Positions 6,216-13,373 of a DNA stretch of 13,642 nucleotides are shown here, one piece after another (the first letter of the stretch is position 1; every line of letters begins with the position of its first letter). The notes below the pieces were generated by a model, which saw only the letters and a list, made by a program, of their open reading frames with translations, was not told where the DNA came from and did not search any database. The stretch comes from CAYOVG01 sp964407285. Lineage in GTDB: Bacteria > Desulfobacterota > Syntrophobacteria > Syntrophobacterales > Syntrophobacteraceae. Position numbers and translations under genes: made by a program. The DNA lies in assembly GCA_964407285.1 (NCBI GenBank), contig CAYOVG010000181.1, positions 1 through 13,642 of the forward strand, in the 5' to 3' direction.

Positions 6216-6773
6216 ATGCTAAACGATATCTATGATGATACCAGAGACCGCATGAAGAAGGCCCTGGAGACCCTGGACCGCGAATACAAGAGGCTGCGCA
6301 CCGGAAGGGCGTCGGTCTCCCTGCTCGACGGAATCAGGGCCAATTACTACGGGACCCCGACGGTGTTGAGCCAGCTCGCCACCCTCACTATACCCGATCC
6401 ACGAACCATAATGATCCAGCCGTGGGACCAGACGGTCCTGGGCGAAGTCGAGAAAGCCATCCTGAAGTCGGAACTGGGCCTCACGCCCATGAACGACGGC
6501 AAGGTTGTTCGCATCAACGTTCCTCCGCTCACCGAAGAGCGCCGCCGGGAACTGGTCAAAATGGTCGGTAAGAAGGCCGAGGAATACAAGGTCATCATCC
6601 GCAACATCCGCCGGGATTCCAACGAGATGGTCAAAGACCTCAAGAAGGAAAAGGAAATTTCCGAGGACGAGCAGTTCAAGGCGCAGGAAGAGATCCAGAA
6701 GATCACCGACGAGTATATCAAGAAGATAGACGAGACCCTCAGCGGCAAGGAAAAAGAGATCCTGGAAGTGTAA
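6216..6773 (+). CDS. frr: Ribosome recycling factor
   Basis: Ribosome recycling factor, which with EF-G splits post-termination ribosomes. It has 185 residues, the standard length. Domain I helices carry LRTGRASVSLLDGIRANYYG near the start and RNIRRDSNEMVKDLKKEKEI near 128-147, including the conserved arginines that contact 23S rRNA. Domain II is the insert around TPTVLSQLATLTIPDPRTIM to VPPLTEERRRELVKM. The ATG at 6216 is four bases after the pyrH stop and is preceded by GGAGGG in the end of pyrH, so the two genes are tightly coupled. Confidence 0.98.
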   Translation: MLNDIYDDTRDRMKKALETLDREYKRLRTGRASVSLLDGIRANYYGTPTVLSQLATLTIPDPRTIMIQPWDQTVLGEVEKAILKSELGLTPMNDGKVVRINVPPLTEERRRELVKMVGKKAEEYKVIIRNIRRDSNEMVKDLKKEKEISEDEQFKAQEEIQKITDEYIKKIDETLSGKEKEILEV

Positions 6774-6798
6774 GGGCGGGACGAGGAACCGGACGACC

Positions 6799-6846
6799 AT
6801 GGGAATGGCTATGCAAGAACAGGGAGGCTTATCGCACGTATCCTGA
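6799..6846 (+). CDS. Possible 15-codon upstream ORF coupled to uppS
   Basis: A mini-ORF starting ATGGGAATGGCTATG encodes MGMAMQEQGGLSHVS. Its stop TGA (6844-6846) overlaps the uppS ATG (6846-6848) by one base, as TGATG. The uppS start has no Shine-Dalgarno sequence at normal distance: the only good one, GGGAGG at 6822-6827, lies 18 bases upstream, inside this mini-ORF. Re-initiation after the mini-ORF would explain how uppS is translated. The peptide matches nothing I know, and coding is inferred only from this geometry. Confidence 0.3.
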   Translation: MGMAMQEQGGLSHVS

Positions 6847-7589
6847 TGAATCAGCTCGATCCTAACAAACTTCCCCGTCACGTCGCAATTATCATGGACG
6901 GCAACGGACGTTGGGCTCAGTCACGGCTGCGAAACCGCATCTTCGGACATGAAACGGGGGCCGCTTCGGTTCGCGACGCCGTTCGCTGCTGCAGGAAACT
7001 CGGTATTCCCTATCTGACGCTGTACGCATTTTCAAAAGAGAACTGGAACCGGCCGGAAACCGAGATCAAAGCGTTGTGGCGTCTGCTGAAGCGTTTCATG
7101 AAATCCGAGCTTCCGGAACTCGTCGAGAACGAGATATCCGTACGCCACCTGGGGGACATGGAGGGCGTCCCCGCGGATGTTGTCGAGCAACTCCTGCAAC
7201 TCATGGAGCGGACCGCCGGCTTCGACAAGCTGGTGGTGAATCTGGCCATCAACTACGGAGGGCGGCACGAGATCGCAAGGGCCGCCCGGTTCTTCGCCGC
7301 CGACGTCAAAAGCGGCAAGTACAGCCCCGAGGACCTTTCGCCTCAGCTTTTCTCCCGGTATCTGTATACCAGGGATATTCCCGACCCGGACCTGCTCATA
7401 CGCACCAGCGGGGAGTTTCGCATCAGCAACTTCCTGCTCTGGCAACTCGCATACACGGAAATCCATATTACCGACACCCTCTGGCCGGATTTCCGTGAAC
7501 CCGAGTTTATTGCGGCTTTGCTGGATTATCAGCAAAGAGAGCGCCGGTTCGGGAAGACCGGCGAGCAGGTCCGGAGCGCGCGGGGATGA
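6846..7589 (+). CDS. uppS: Undecaprenyl diphosphate synthase (cis-prenyltransferase)
   Basis: Makes undecaprenyl diphosphate, the lipid carrier for peptidoglycan and O-antigen, by adding isopentenyl units to farnesyl diphosphate in cis. It has 247 residues, as expected. Conserved regions are HVAIIMDGNGRWA (12-24) with the magnesium-binding D18; GH near 34-35; LYAFSKENWNRP (59-70); NLAINYGGRHEI (132-143); and RTSGEFRISNFLLWQLAYTE (186-205), with the diphosphate-binding arginines and E205. The start at 6846 fits the family N-terminus. No usable Shine-Dalgarno sequence is present, hence the suggestion of coupling to the mini-ORF at 6799. Its product needs isopentenyl diphosphate, to which dxr two genes downstream contributes. 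Confidence 0.98.
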   Translation: MNQLDPNKLPRHVAIIMDGNGRWAQSRLRNRIFGHETGAASVRDAVRCCRKLGIPYLTLYAFSKENWNRPETEIKALWRLLKRFMKSELPELVENEISVRHLGDMEGVPADVVEQLLQLMERTAGFDKLVVNLAINYGGRHEIARAARFFAADVKSGKYSPEDLSPQLFSRYLYTRDIPDPDLLIRTSGEFRISNFLLWQLAYTEIHITDTLWPDFREPEFIAALLDYQQRERRFGKTGEQVRSARG

Positions 7590-7669
7590 GATGCCGATTA
7601 TTTTCCACGGAAAGCGCGAAAAACGCGAAAGAAATACCAAACAGCACGACAACCTTCGAGGCTGCATGA
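7586..7669 (+). CDS. Possible 27-codon ORF between uppS and cdsA
   Basis: An ATG overlaps the uppS stop as ATGA (7586-7589) and opens 27 codons, MRCRLFSTESAKNAKEIPNS onward, ending in a TGA three bases before the cdsA start at 7673. The layout would let ribosomes pass from uppS to cdsA across an otherwise untranslated 83-base gap. The composition is unremarkable, and part of it is short GCGAAA-like repeats, so it may simply be chance. Confidence 0.18.
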   Translation: MRCRLFSTESAKNAKEIPNSTTTFEAA

Positions 7670-7672
7670 GCA

Positions 7673-8497
7673 ATGATGGAATGGCGCGAGTGGAGTTCAC
7701 ATAGGCAACGCTGGCTGACCGGAGTGCTGCTGGCGGTCCCGATAATTTCCATAGTGGCCTTCGGCCCTCTCTGGCTGTGGTTTCTGGTGACGGCCCTGCT
7801 GGCGGGAGTGGCCCTGTGGGAGTTCCAGCAGATGGTTTTCCAGGACGGCCTGAGCGTGAACCGGCAGGCGTTCTTCATCGCCGTCGGGCTCATATTCCCC
7901 CTGTTCGCCTTTCTCGGCGGCACGACGGGCCTGCACTGCGCCCTGGTCGTGGCCCTCTTCGGCAGCCTCCTTGCGCTGGTGGGACTTTCGCCTCTCGATC
8001 CCGCGGGGATTCCCCGCCTCGGTCTCTTCACCCTCGGATGGCTCTACATTCCATTTGCGCTATCCTTCATATTGCTGCTGGGAGAACTGGAAAACGGCAG
8101 AGGGTGGATATTTCTCATCCTGCTGGTGACGGCGGCGGGGGACATGGGAGCCTACTACTGCGGACGAAAGTGGGGTAAACATAAACTCTATGAAAAGGTC
8201 AGCCCGGGGAAGACCATGGAAGGCTCCGCCGGAGGGCTTCTTGCGAGCTTCGTGGTGGGTGTCGTCTTCGGGTACCTGCTCCTCGGCGCATCGCCCCTCA
8301 AACTGGGTATCGTGAGTCTCATCCTGGCGTCGGTCGGGCAGACCGGAGACCTGATGGAATCCATGATCAAACGCGTTAGCGGCCAGAAAGATTCCAGCCG
8401 GTTGCTGCCGGGACACGGCGGCATCCTCGACCGCCTGGACAGCCTGGTCTTCGTATTTCCCACAGCCTGGTTCACCTCTCAATGGGTATTCCACTAG
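7673..8497 (+). CDS. cdsA: Phosphatidate cytidylyltransferase (CDP-diglyceride synthase)
   Basis: An integral membrane enzyme that makes CDP-diacylglycerol from phosphatidate and CTP, the branch point of phospholipid synthesis. The 274 residues include many hydrophobic segments (about 16-48, 66-104, 115-137, 144-163, 185-224). The C-terminus carries the family signature: from S230, MIKR, then KD (239-240), LLPGHGGILDRLD (244-256). The conserved polar loop AAGDMGAYYCGRKWGKH (154-170) is also present. The start could be ATG 7673 or the adjacent ATG 7676; GAGG lies about 11 bases upstream. dxr starts 10 bases after its stop. Confidence 0.97.
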   Translation: MMEWREWSSHRQRWLTGVLLAVPIISIVAFGPLWLWFLVTALLAGVALWEFQQMVFQDGLSVNRQAFFIAVGLIFPLFAFLGGTTGLHCALVVALFGSLLALVGLSPLDPAGIPRLGLFTLGWLYIPFALSFILLLGELENGRGWIFLILLVTAAGDMGAYYCGRKWGKHKLYEKVSPGKTMEGSAGGLLASFVVGVVFGYLLLGASPLKLGIVSLILASVGQTGDLMESMIKRVSGQKDSSRLLPGHGGILDRLDSLVFVFPTAWFTSQWVFH

Positions 8498-8507
8498 GGC
8501 CTGCACG

Positions 8508-9683
8508 ATGAAAAAGAAATTGAGCATACTGGGAAGCACCGGATCCATCGGCGTAAGCACTCTGGAGGTCGTCCGGCAGTTTCCCGACCGCTTTGAAGTC
8601 ATGGCGCTTGCCGGAGGCCGCAACACGGCGCTTCTGCGCGAGCAGGTGGAAAACCATCGGCCCCGGCTGGTGGCCGTCATGAATGAAGAACTCGCCGACC
8701 GGCTGGCCGCCGGCCTGAACGGGCTCCGTCCCAAACCCGAAATCGTCTTCGGTCCTCAGGGCTATGAAAGCGTGGCCGGGTTTGGAGAATCGGACACCGT
8801 GGTTTCCGCCATCGTCGGCGCAGCGGGTCTGCTGCCCACTCTCGCGGCTATCGAAGCGGGTAAGAACATCGCCCTGGCCAATAAGGAGACCCTGGTCGTG
8901 GCCGGCGAGATCGTGATGGACTTCGCCGCCCGGAAGGGGGTACGGATCCTTCCGGTCGACAGCGAACACAGCGCCATATTCCAGTCTCTCCAGGGAAATC
9001 AGCGCAAATCCCTCAAGCGCATTTTGCTCACCGCTTCGGGTGGCCCGTTTTTCAGAATGGACCCGCAAGAACTGGCCCACGTGACGCCCGAAGCCGCCTT
9101 GCGCCATCCCAACTGGAGCATGGGGGCCAAGATCACCATCGATTCGGCTACCCTCATGAATAAAGGACTGGAAGTGATCGAAGCCCGGTGGCTTTTCGAC
9201 GTGCCGGTGGACAACGTCGCCGTCCACGTTCATCCGGAAAGCATCGTGCACTCGATGGTGGAGTATATCGACGGTTCGGTGATCGCTCAGCTGGGCGTTC
9301 CGGACATGAAGATCCCCATCGCCTATGCCCTGACGTATCCCGAACGACTGCCGGTAAGGGGCCCGCAGCTCGATCTTTTCCAACTGCAAAAACTTACTTT
9401 CTATCCGCCGGACCTGGAGAAATTCCCCTGCCTGAGGCTCGCGTACGAGGCCTGCAACACGGGTTCCACCATGCCGGCGGTTCTGAATGCGGCTAACGAA
9501 ACGGCAGTTCTTGCCTTTCTTGAAAAACGGATTAACTTTTTACAAATTCCCGCGGTCATCGAAACTGTAATGAAGATGCATACGACTTCGGGGGATTTGA
9601 CCCTGGAGAGTATTCTATCGGCCGATCGATGGGCGCGTCAGGAAGCTGGAAAGATTACGGAGGAGATTGGTCCGGGCGCCTGA
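8508..9683 (+). CDS. dxr: 1-deoxy-D-xylulose 5-phosphate reductoisomerase
   Basis: First committed enzyme of the non-mevalonate (MEP) isoprenoid pathway: it rearranges and reduces DOXP to MEP with NADPH and a divalent metal, and is the target of fosmidomycin. It has 391 residues, the normal length. It shows the NADPH-binding GSTGSIG (9-15), ANKETLVVAGE (124-134), metal ligands D151 and E153 in PVDSEHSAIFQ plus E222, the substrate-binding TASGGPFF (175-182), and HPNWSMGAKITIDSATLMNK (200-219). HPESIVHSMVEY (242-253) is the usual C-terminal motif. All key residues are intact. Its product pathway feeds UppS, encoded two genes upstream. Confidence 0.99.
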   Translation: MKKKLSILGSTGSIGVSTLEVVRQFPDRFEVMALAGGRNTALLREQVENHRPRLVAVMNEELADRLAAGLNGLRPKPEIVFGPQGYESVAGFGESDTVVSAIVGAAGLLPTLAAIEAGKNIALANKETLVVAGEIVMDFAARKGVRILPVDSEHSAIFQSLQGNQRKSLKRILLTASGGPFFRMDPQELAHVTPEAALRHPNWSMGAKITIDSATLMNKGLEVIEARWLFDVPVDNVAVHVHPESIVHSMVEYIDGSVIAQLGVPDMKIPIAYALTYPERLPVRGPQLDLFQLQKLTFYPPDLEKFPCLRLAYEACNTGSTMPAVLNAANETAVLAFLEKRINFLQIPAVIETVMKMHTTSGDLTLESILSADRWARQEAGKITEEIGPGA

Positions 9684-9754
9684 CCGAAAGGGCATTGACA
9701 GGCGGGCGGCATATGCGCGAGAGTGAGATTGCAGCCGTTATGCTCCGTTCAGGA

Positions 9755-9786
9755 TTCCCTGCTTCCCGAAGCGGAAATGCAGGGGA
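9755..9786 (+). terminator. Hairpin in the dxr-rseP gap
   Basis: TTCCCTGC (9755-9762) pairs with GCAGGGGA (9779-9786) with one wobble, enclosing a second stem TTCC/GGAA (9763-9766 with 9773-9776). No T-run follows. It may be an mRNA processing or stabilising element, or a weak terminator that sets rseP apart from the dxr transcript. Confidence 0.35.
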
Positions 9787-9843
9787 CCCGTTCCCGGAGT
9801 TTCCGCGGCGGCGCACCCGGCATCTCCGATCGGCAACCTACTT

Positions 9844-9849
9844 TATAAT
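9844..9849 (+). promoter_or_regulatory. Consensus -10 box just before rseP
   Basis: A perfect TATAAT lies 18 bases before the likely rseP GTG start. Transcription from it would begin near 9856, leaving a leader of about 12 bases that just includes the GAGGG ribosome site. No recognisable -35 element is present at 16-18 bp, so promoter activity is uncertain. Confidence 0.3.
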
Positions 9850-9867
9850 TCGGAAATGAGGGCCATC

Positions 9868-10968
9868 GTGCTGATAACTACAATAGCCTCGACAATACTC
9901 GTTTTGGGCGTACTGATTTTTGTACATGAACTGGGCCACTTTCTGGTCGCCCGCCGGATGGGGGTGACGGTTCTTCGCTTCTCCTTCGGGTTCGGACCGA
10001 AGATCGTCGGTTTCCAGCGTGGGGACACCGAATATCGGATTTCGCTCATCCCGCTCGGTGGATATGTAAAGATGCTGGGGGAAGATCCCGACGATGAGGA
10101 GAACGGAAACAGCCGAGAGCGGCCGGACAGTTTCGCGTCGCAGCCCGTACGAAAGCGCATGGCCATAGTAGCTGCCGGCCCGCTTTCGAACCTGGCCCTC
10201 GCCCTGGTCATCTTTACGTTGCTCTACGCGTTCTACGGCATTCCGCATCTCACTGCCGAGGTGGGAACGATCACGGAAGGTTCGCCTGCCGAACAGGCGG
10301 GCATGCAACCCGGCGACAAGGTCGTCTCCATAAACGGCAGGCCTATAGCCCAGTGGGACGAACTTTCTGAAACCATTCAGGAACTCGGCGATAAGCCTCT
10401 CATTATCGTGCTGCAGCGGGGCCAGGAAACCCGCACCTTGACGGTAACGCCTGAAGTTCGTGAGGTGAAGAACCTTTTCGGAGAGACGGTCAAGCGGCCG
10501 GTCATCGGAGTGGGGGCTTCGCAAAAGGTCGAAGTCGAGAAGGTCAACCCGCTCATGGCGGGCTACTACAGCGTCGTTCAAACCGTCACCCTGTGCAAGC
10601 TGTTCCTGCTGACCATAGTGAAACTGATCCAGCAGGTCCTTCCGATGAACACCCTCGGCGGCCCGATCCTCATTGCCCAAATGGCCGGTCAGCAAGCGCA
10701 GGAAGGTCTGGTGAACCTAGTCCATTTCATAGCGCTCATAAGCGTCAACCTGGCGGTCCTGAACCTCCTCCCGATCCCCATCCTGGATGGCGGACACCTG
10801 TTCTTCTTCACCATCGAGGCCATCAGGAAGCGCCCCCTGCCCCTGCAGAACATTGAAATGGCCCAAAGGGTCGGAATGGTGCTGCTCCTGGTTCTCATGG
10901 TGTTCGTCTTCTATAACGACATCATGCGCCTGATTCCGGGAGGCAAGCCAGGGGGACCGCTGCCGTAG
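9868..10968 (+). CDS. rseP: RIP site-2 metalloprotease, RseP family
   Basis: A membrane zinc protease that cuts within the bilayer. In E. coli RseP cleaves RseA to release sigma-E; the substrate here is unknown. Counting from the GTG start there are 366 residues. HELGH (20-24) is in the first membrane helix, and the second active-site motif NLLPIPILDGGH (299-310) carries the zinc-binding aspartate D307. GGPI near 264-267 and the RIP-type loop around RKRMAIVAAGPLSNLALA are present. One PDZ domain (about 126-196, VGTITEGSPAEQAGMQPGDK) is found, against two in the 450-residue E. coli protein; single-PDZ forms are common. I chose GTG 9868 because GAGGG lies five bases upstream and it puts HExxH at the usual distance. 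An in-frame ATG at 9856 has little ribosome-site support. Confidence 0.95.
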   Translation: MLITTIASTILVLGVLIFVHELGHFLVARRMGVTVLRFSFGFGPKIVGFQRGDTEYRISLIPLGGYVKMLGEDPDDEENGNSRERPDSFASQPVRKRMAIVAAGPLSNLALALVIFTLLYAFYGIPHLTAEVGTITEGSPAEQAGMQPGDKVVSINGRPIAQWDELSETIQELGDKPLIIVLQRGQETRTLTVTPEVREVKNLFGETVKRPVIGVGASQKVEVEKVNPLMAGYYSVVQTVTLCKLFLLTIVKLIQQVLPMNTLGGPILIAQMAGQQAQEGLVNLVHFIALISVNLAVLNLLPIPILDGGHLFFFTIEAIRKRPLPLQNIEMAQRVGMVLLLVLMVFVFYNDIMRLIPGGKPGGPLP

Positions 10969-11030
10969 CGTACAGCAAGGATCTGACCATTTCGCGGGTG
11001 GCGGCGTGAAAGCCGTAGAGAGCACAGAGA

Positions 11031-11116
11031 CGGAGGTCGGGGGTCGGAGATCGGATTCGAATTCCGAAGGTCGGAATGGATTCGTCTGACTTCCGACCTC
11101 CGATTGCCGACTTCCG
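11031..11116. repeat. Imperfect inverted repeat of GGTCGGA-like units
   Basis: The left arm 11031-11055 is built from CGGAGGTCGG, GGGTCGGAG and ATCGGA. The right arm 11090-11116 has the complementary units CTTCCGACCTCCG and ATTGCCGACTTCCG. About 20 of 25 positions pair. Between them lies a smaller stem, TTCCGA/TCGGAA, so the whole can fold into a branched hairpin. It sits between the convergent ends of rseP and the propeller gene, and may work as a bidirectional terminator or be a dispersed intergenic element. Confidence 0.65.
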
Positions 11117-11123
11117 TTACCCG

Positions 11124-12023
11124 CTATCGCGCTGGGCTGTAATGAAGGATCGTGCTTTGCGCCCCGACGGCGAAGACGGAGTCCGCCGGGCTTCCCCAGA
11201 CGGCATAAAGGTCGGTCCCGGAAACTCCCGCCATGCTGCTCCACTTCGAACCGTCGTAGTGCAAGATCAGACCGCCCGTTCCCACGGCAAAGACATTACC
11301 GGGGGAGCTTCCCCAAACACTCCAGATGGTGGAGGGATAGGGAACGCTCATACGTGCCCAGCCGGAACCATCATAATGAAGAATGACTCCCTGGGTACAA
11401 ACGGCAAAGACATCCGTTGCCGAACTGCCCCAAATCCCGAGGATCTGGGTGTTCACGCCCGAATGCATGCGTGTCCATTCCTTGCCGTTGTAGTGAATGA
11501 TCGTTCCATCATCGCCGACGGCAAAGACATCGCTTGGGGAACTGCCCCATACGTTCCATAGATTCGAGGCAGTGTTGCTCGACATGGCCGTCCAGGCGGC
11601 GCCGTCATAGTGCAAAACTGCTCCCCCCGCCCCCACGGCAAAGACATCCTTCGGAGAACTGCCCCATACGCCGAGAAATAGACGACCGCCGCCGCAGGGC
11701 ATTGCTGTCCAGCCCCTACCGTCAAAATGCAGGATCGTGCTCTCCGATCCCACGGCGAAAACATCGGACGCCGCACTTCCCCACACTCCCCACAGGTCGG
11801 CGGACACCACATGGGACATGCCGGTCCACTCCACGCCGTTGTAGTGGAGGATCGTTCCCATCTTCCCGACCGCAAAGACTTTATCGGGGGAACTGCCCCA
11901 TACCGCAATAAGGTCCGGCAGAAATGGCTTTTGCAGTTCCCATCCCGCATGGGCCCATGCGGGAGACATCAGCAGTACGGCGAGAAAACCGGCTAGAACC
12001 CATTCCAGCCCGATTTTTTTCAC
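11124..12023 (-). CDS. Secreted protein of seven 39-residue propeller-type repeats
   Basis: A 299-residue protein with a clear signal peptide: VKK, a hydrophobic core (LEWVLAGFLAVLLMS) and AWAHA before the predicted cut. The rest is seven repeats with the consensus VWGSSPxDVFAVGxxGTILH followed by YDGxxWTxM. The VWG position recurs exactly every 39 residues, with no insertion or deletion. This suggests a seven-bladed beta-propeller; the segment before repeat 1 may complete the last blade. Such VWGSSP/DVFAVG repeats occur in many secreted proteins of unknown role in delta- and myxobacteria. The GTG at 12023 is chosen because AAGGGA lies upstream and it begins the signal peptide cleanly; an ATG at 12053 would add ten residues but has a poor ribosome site. 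Ligand and function are unknown. Confidence 0.85.
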   Translation of the reverse strand: MKKIGLEWVLAGFLAVLLMSPAWAHAGWELQKPFLPDLIAVWGSSPDKVFAVGKMGTILHYNGVEWTGMSHVVSADLWGVWGSAASDVFAVGSESTILHFDGRGWTAMPCGGGRLFLGVWGSSPKDVFAVGAGGAVLHYDGAAWTAMSSNTASNLWNVWGSSPSDVFAVGDDGTIIHYNGKEWTRMHSGVNTQILGIWGSSATDVFAVCTQGVILHYDGSGWARMSVPYPSTIWSVWGSSPGNVFAVGTGGLILHYDGSKWSSMAGVSGTDLYAVWGSPADSVFAVGAQSTILHYSPAR

Positions 12024-12053
12024 CCTTAGTTCCCTTGCATCGAGAAGGATCAT

Positions 12054-12350
12054 GAATTTTCTCTATTCGTCGATTCTTAAGCAGGTGAGCAAAAGTATCT
12101 TAACAAAACTTGAGGGGCGTTTCCTGATGCAGACTTGGGATGCCGCAACCTAAAATGTTAAAAAACTTCTGCTCAGGTACTTAGGATAATTCACCCCTAC
12201 TTTAATGGCGCCGGGATTGGAGATTCAAGCATCTTTCGCTTCGTGAGCGTATTTCGTGACATCGATGGATTGCATAAACTCGGTTTAGAACTATATGAAC
12301 CGCAGCCTTCAACCATTTGAGCGGAAATTCAGCGCTCTATCGCGTCCGGA
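12054..12350. other. AT-richer gap between two minus-strand genes
   Basis: Nearly 300 bases without a gene. It should hold the promoter of the propeller gene and the 3' end of the peptidase transcript, but I could not pick out a convincing -35/-10 pair or a terminator. A direct repeat CGGATTAA occurs twice close together near 12347-12363, at the end of the peptidase gene. One plus-strand frame is open for about 50 codons ending near 12320, but it has no good start and I do not call it a gene. Confidence 0.5.
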
Positions 12351-13331
12351 TTAAAGCGGATTAAGTTCTGCAAAGGACTTGAGGTCATGAAGGGAGCCGG
12401 CGTTTTTCACCGCCGATATCACGGCCTCTTCAACGACCCTGGCGGCCAGCAGACCAAGGACGGTCAGGTCGGCCTCGACACTCCCCGTCGCCATCGTAAA
12501 GATCGTATCGCCATCGCACACGGCATGAGCGGGCCTTATGCAACGCGCAAATCCGTCGTGAGCCATGGAAGCCAGCCTGGCGGCCCCGGCTTTGGTGAGA
12601 GCGGCATTCGTGGCGACGACGCCGATAGTCGTGTTCTCACAGAAGAAGTCGTTCTTCCGGAAGCATGAGTGGATCAGGCATTCTTCCGTATCGGCCAGGC
12701 TGTTGAGGTCTTCGTTCAATGATCCGGCGAGCCGCTTTCCGGTACCCGGGTCTATGATATCCCCCAGGGCGTTAACCGCGATAACCGCTCCTATCTTCAG
12801 CGCACCCACGCGGACACAGAAGCTGCCGAGTCCGCCTTTCATGGCCCGGGCCATTCCGCACGCCTTACCGACCGCGGCGCCCGTTCCCGCCCCGATATTC
12901 CCCTGCAAAGACCCGTTGCCGCCGGCAACTGCATTCAAACATGCCCGGTATCCCATCGCCTTATCAGGTCGCACGCGATGGTCGCCGACTTTCAAGTCGA
13001 ACAGGACCGCCCCGCACACGATCGGGACCTTCGTGACCTCGACATCGAAGCCTATTCCCCTCTCTTCCAGGAACTGCGCGACGCCGCACGCCGCATCCAG
13101 TCCGAACGCACTGCCTCCCGCCAGCACCACGGCGTGAATTTGCTGCACCATATTCACGGGGTTCAGCAGGTCGGTCTCCCTGGTTCCGGGCGCGCCGCCC
13201 CTCACGTCGACTCCCGCAACAGCGCCCTCTTCACTGATAACGACCGTACAGCCGGTAGCAGCCTCCAGGTCCTGCGCATGCCCGACTTTTATTCCCTCGA
13301 TCAACGTAAACTCGATTTCTTCCACTATCAT
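12351..13331 (-). CDS. P1 family (DmpA/NylC-type, S58) N-terminal nucleophile peptidase
   Basis: A 326-residue member of the P1/S58 family, which includes L-aminopeptidase DmpA, beta-peptidyl aminopeptidases and the nylon-oligomer hydrolase NylC. These are made as one chain that cuts itself in two, so that a Ser or Thr becomes the N-terminal nucleophile. Typical features are an N-terminal IEGIKVGHAQDLEAATGCTV (11-30), RGGAPGTRETDLLNP (44-58), VLAGGSAFGLDAACGVAQFL (69-88), and the cleavage region CENTTIGVVATNA (231-243). Self-cleavage is predicted between N233 and T234, as NylC cuts between Asn and Thr; HDGFARCIRPAH and DGDTIFTMATGS follow. The substrate cannot be told. There is no signal peptide, so it is probably cytoplasmic. 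ATG 13331 has AGGGAA upstream. Confidence 0.88.
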   Translation of the reverse strand: MIVEEIEFTLIEGIKVGHAQDLEAATGCTVVISEEGAVAGVDVRGGAPGTRETDLLNPVNMVQQIHAVVLAGGSAFGLDAACGVAQFLEERGIGFDVEVTKVPIVCGAVLFDLKVGDHRVRPDKAMGYRACLNAVAGGNGSLQGNIGAGTGAAVGKACGMARAMKGGLGSFCVRVGALKIGAVIAVNALGDIIDPGTGKRLAGSLNEDLNSLADTEECLIHSCFRKNDFFCENTTIGVVATNAALTKAGAARLASMAHDGFARCIRPAHAVCDGDTIFTMATGSVEADLTVLGLLAARVVEEAVISAVKNAGSLHDLKSFAELNPL

Positions 13332-13373
13332 ATCTTCCCTACCATATCATCCCGGACCTCGCGGTGAACAACA

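Noticed and set aside
8472..9389. 305-codon minus-strand ORF opposite dxr
   Set aside because: Antisense shadow of dxr; the translation is His-rich with no domain and dxr is complete.
9695..9723. Perfect TTGACA as an rseP promoter -35
   Set aside because: No -10-like hexamer lies 16-18 bp downstream.
9838..10695. 285-codon minus-strand ORF opposite rseP
   Set aside because: Antisense shadow of rseP; no motif and no ribosome site.
12162..12320. Open plus-strand frame of about 50 codons
   Set aside because: No ATG, a poor GTG near 12243 without a ribosome site, and no recognisable protein.
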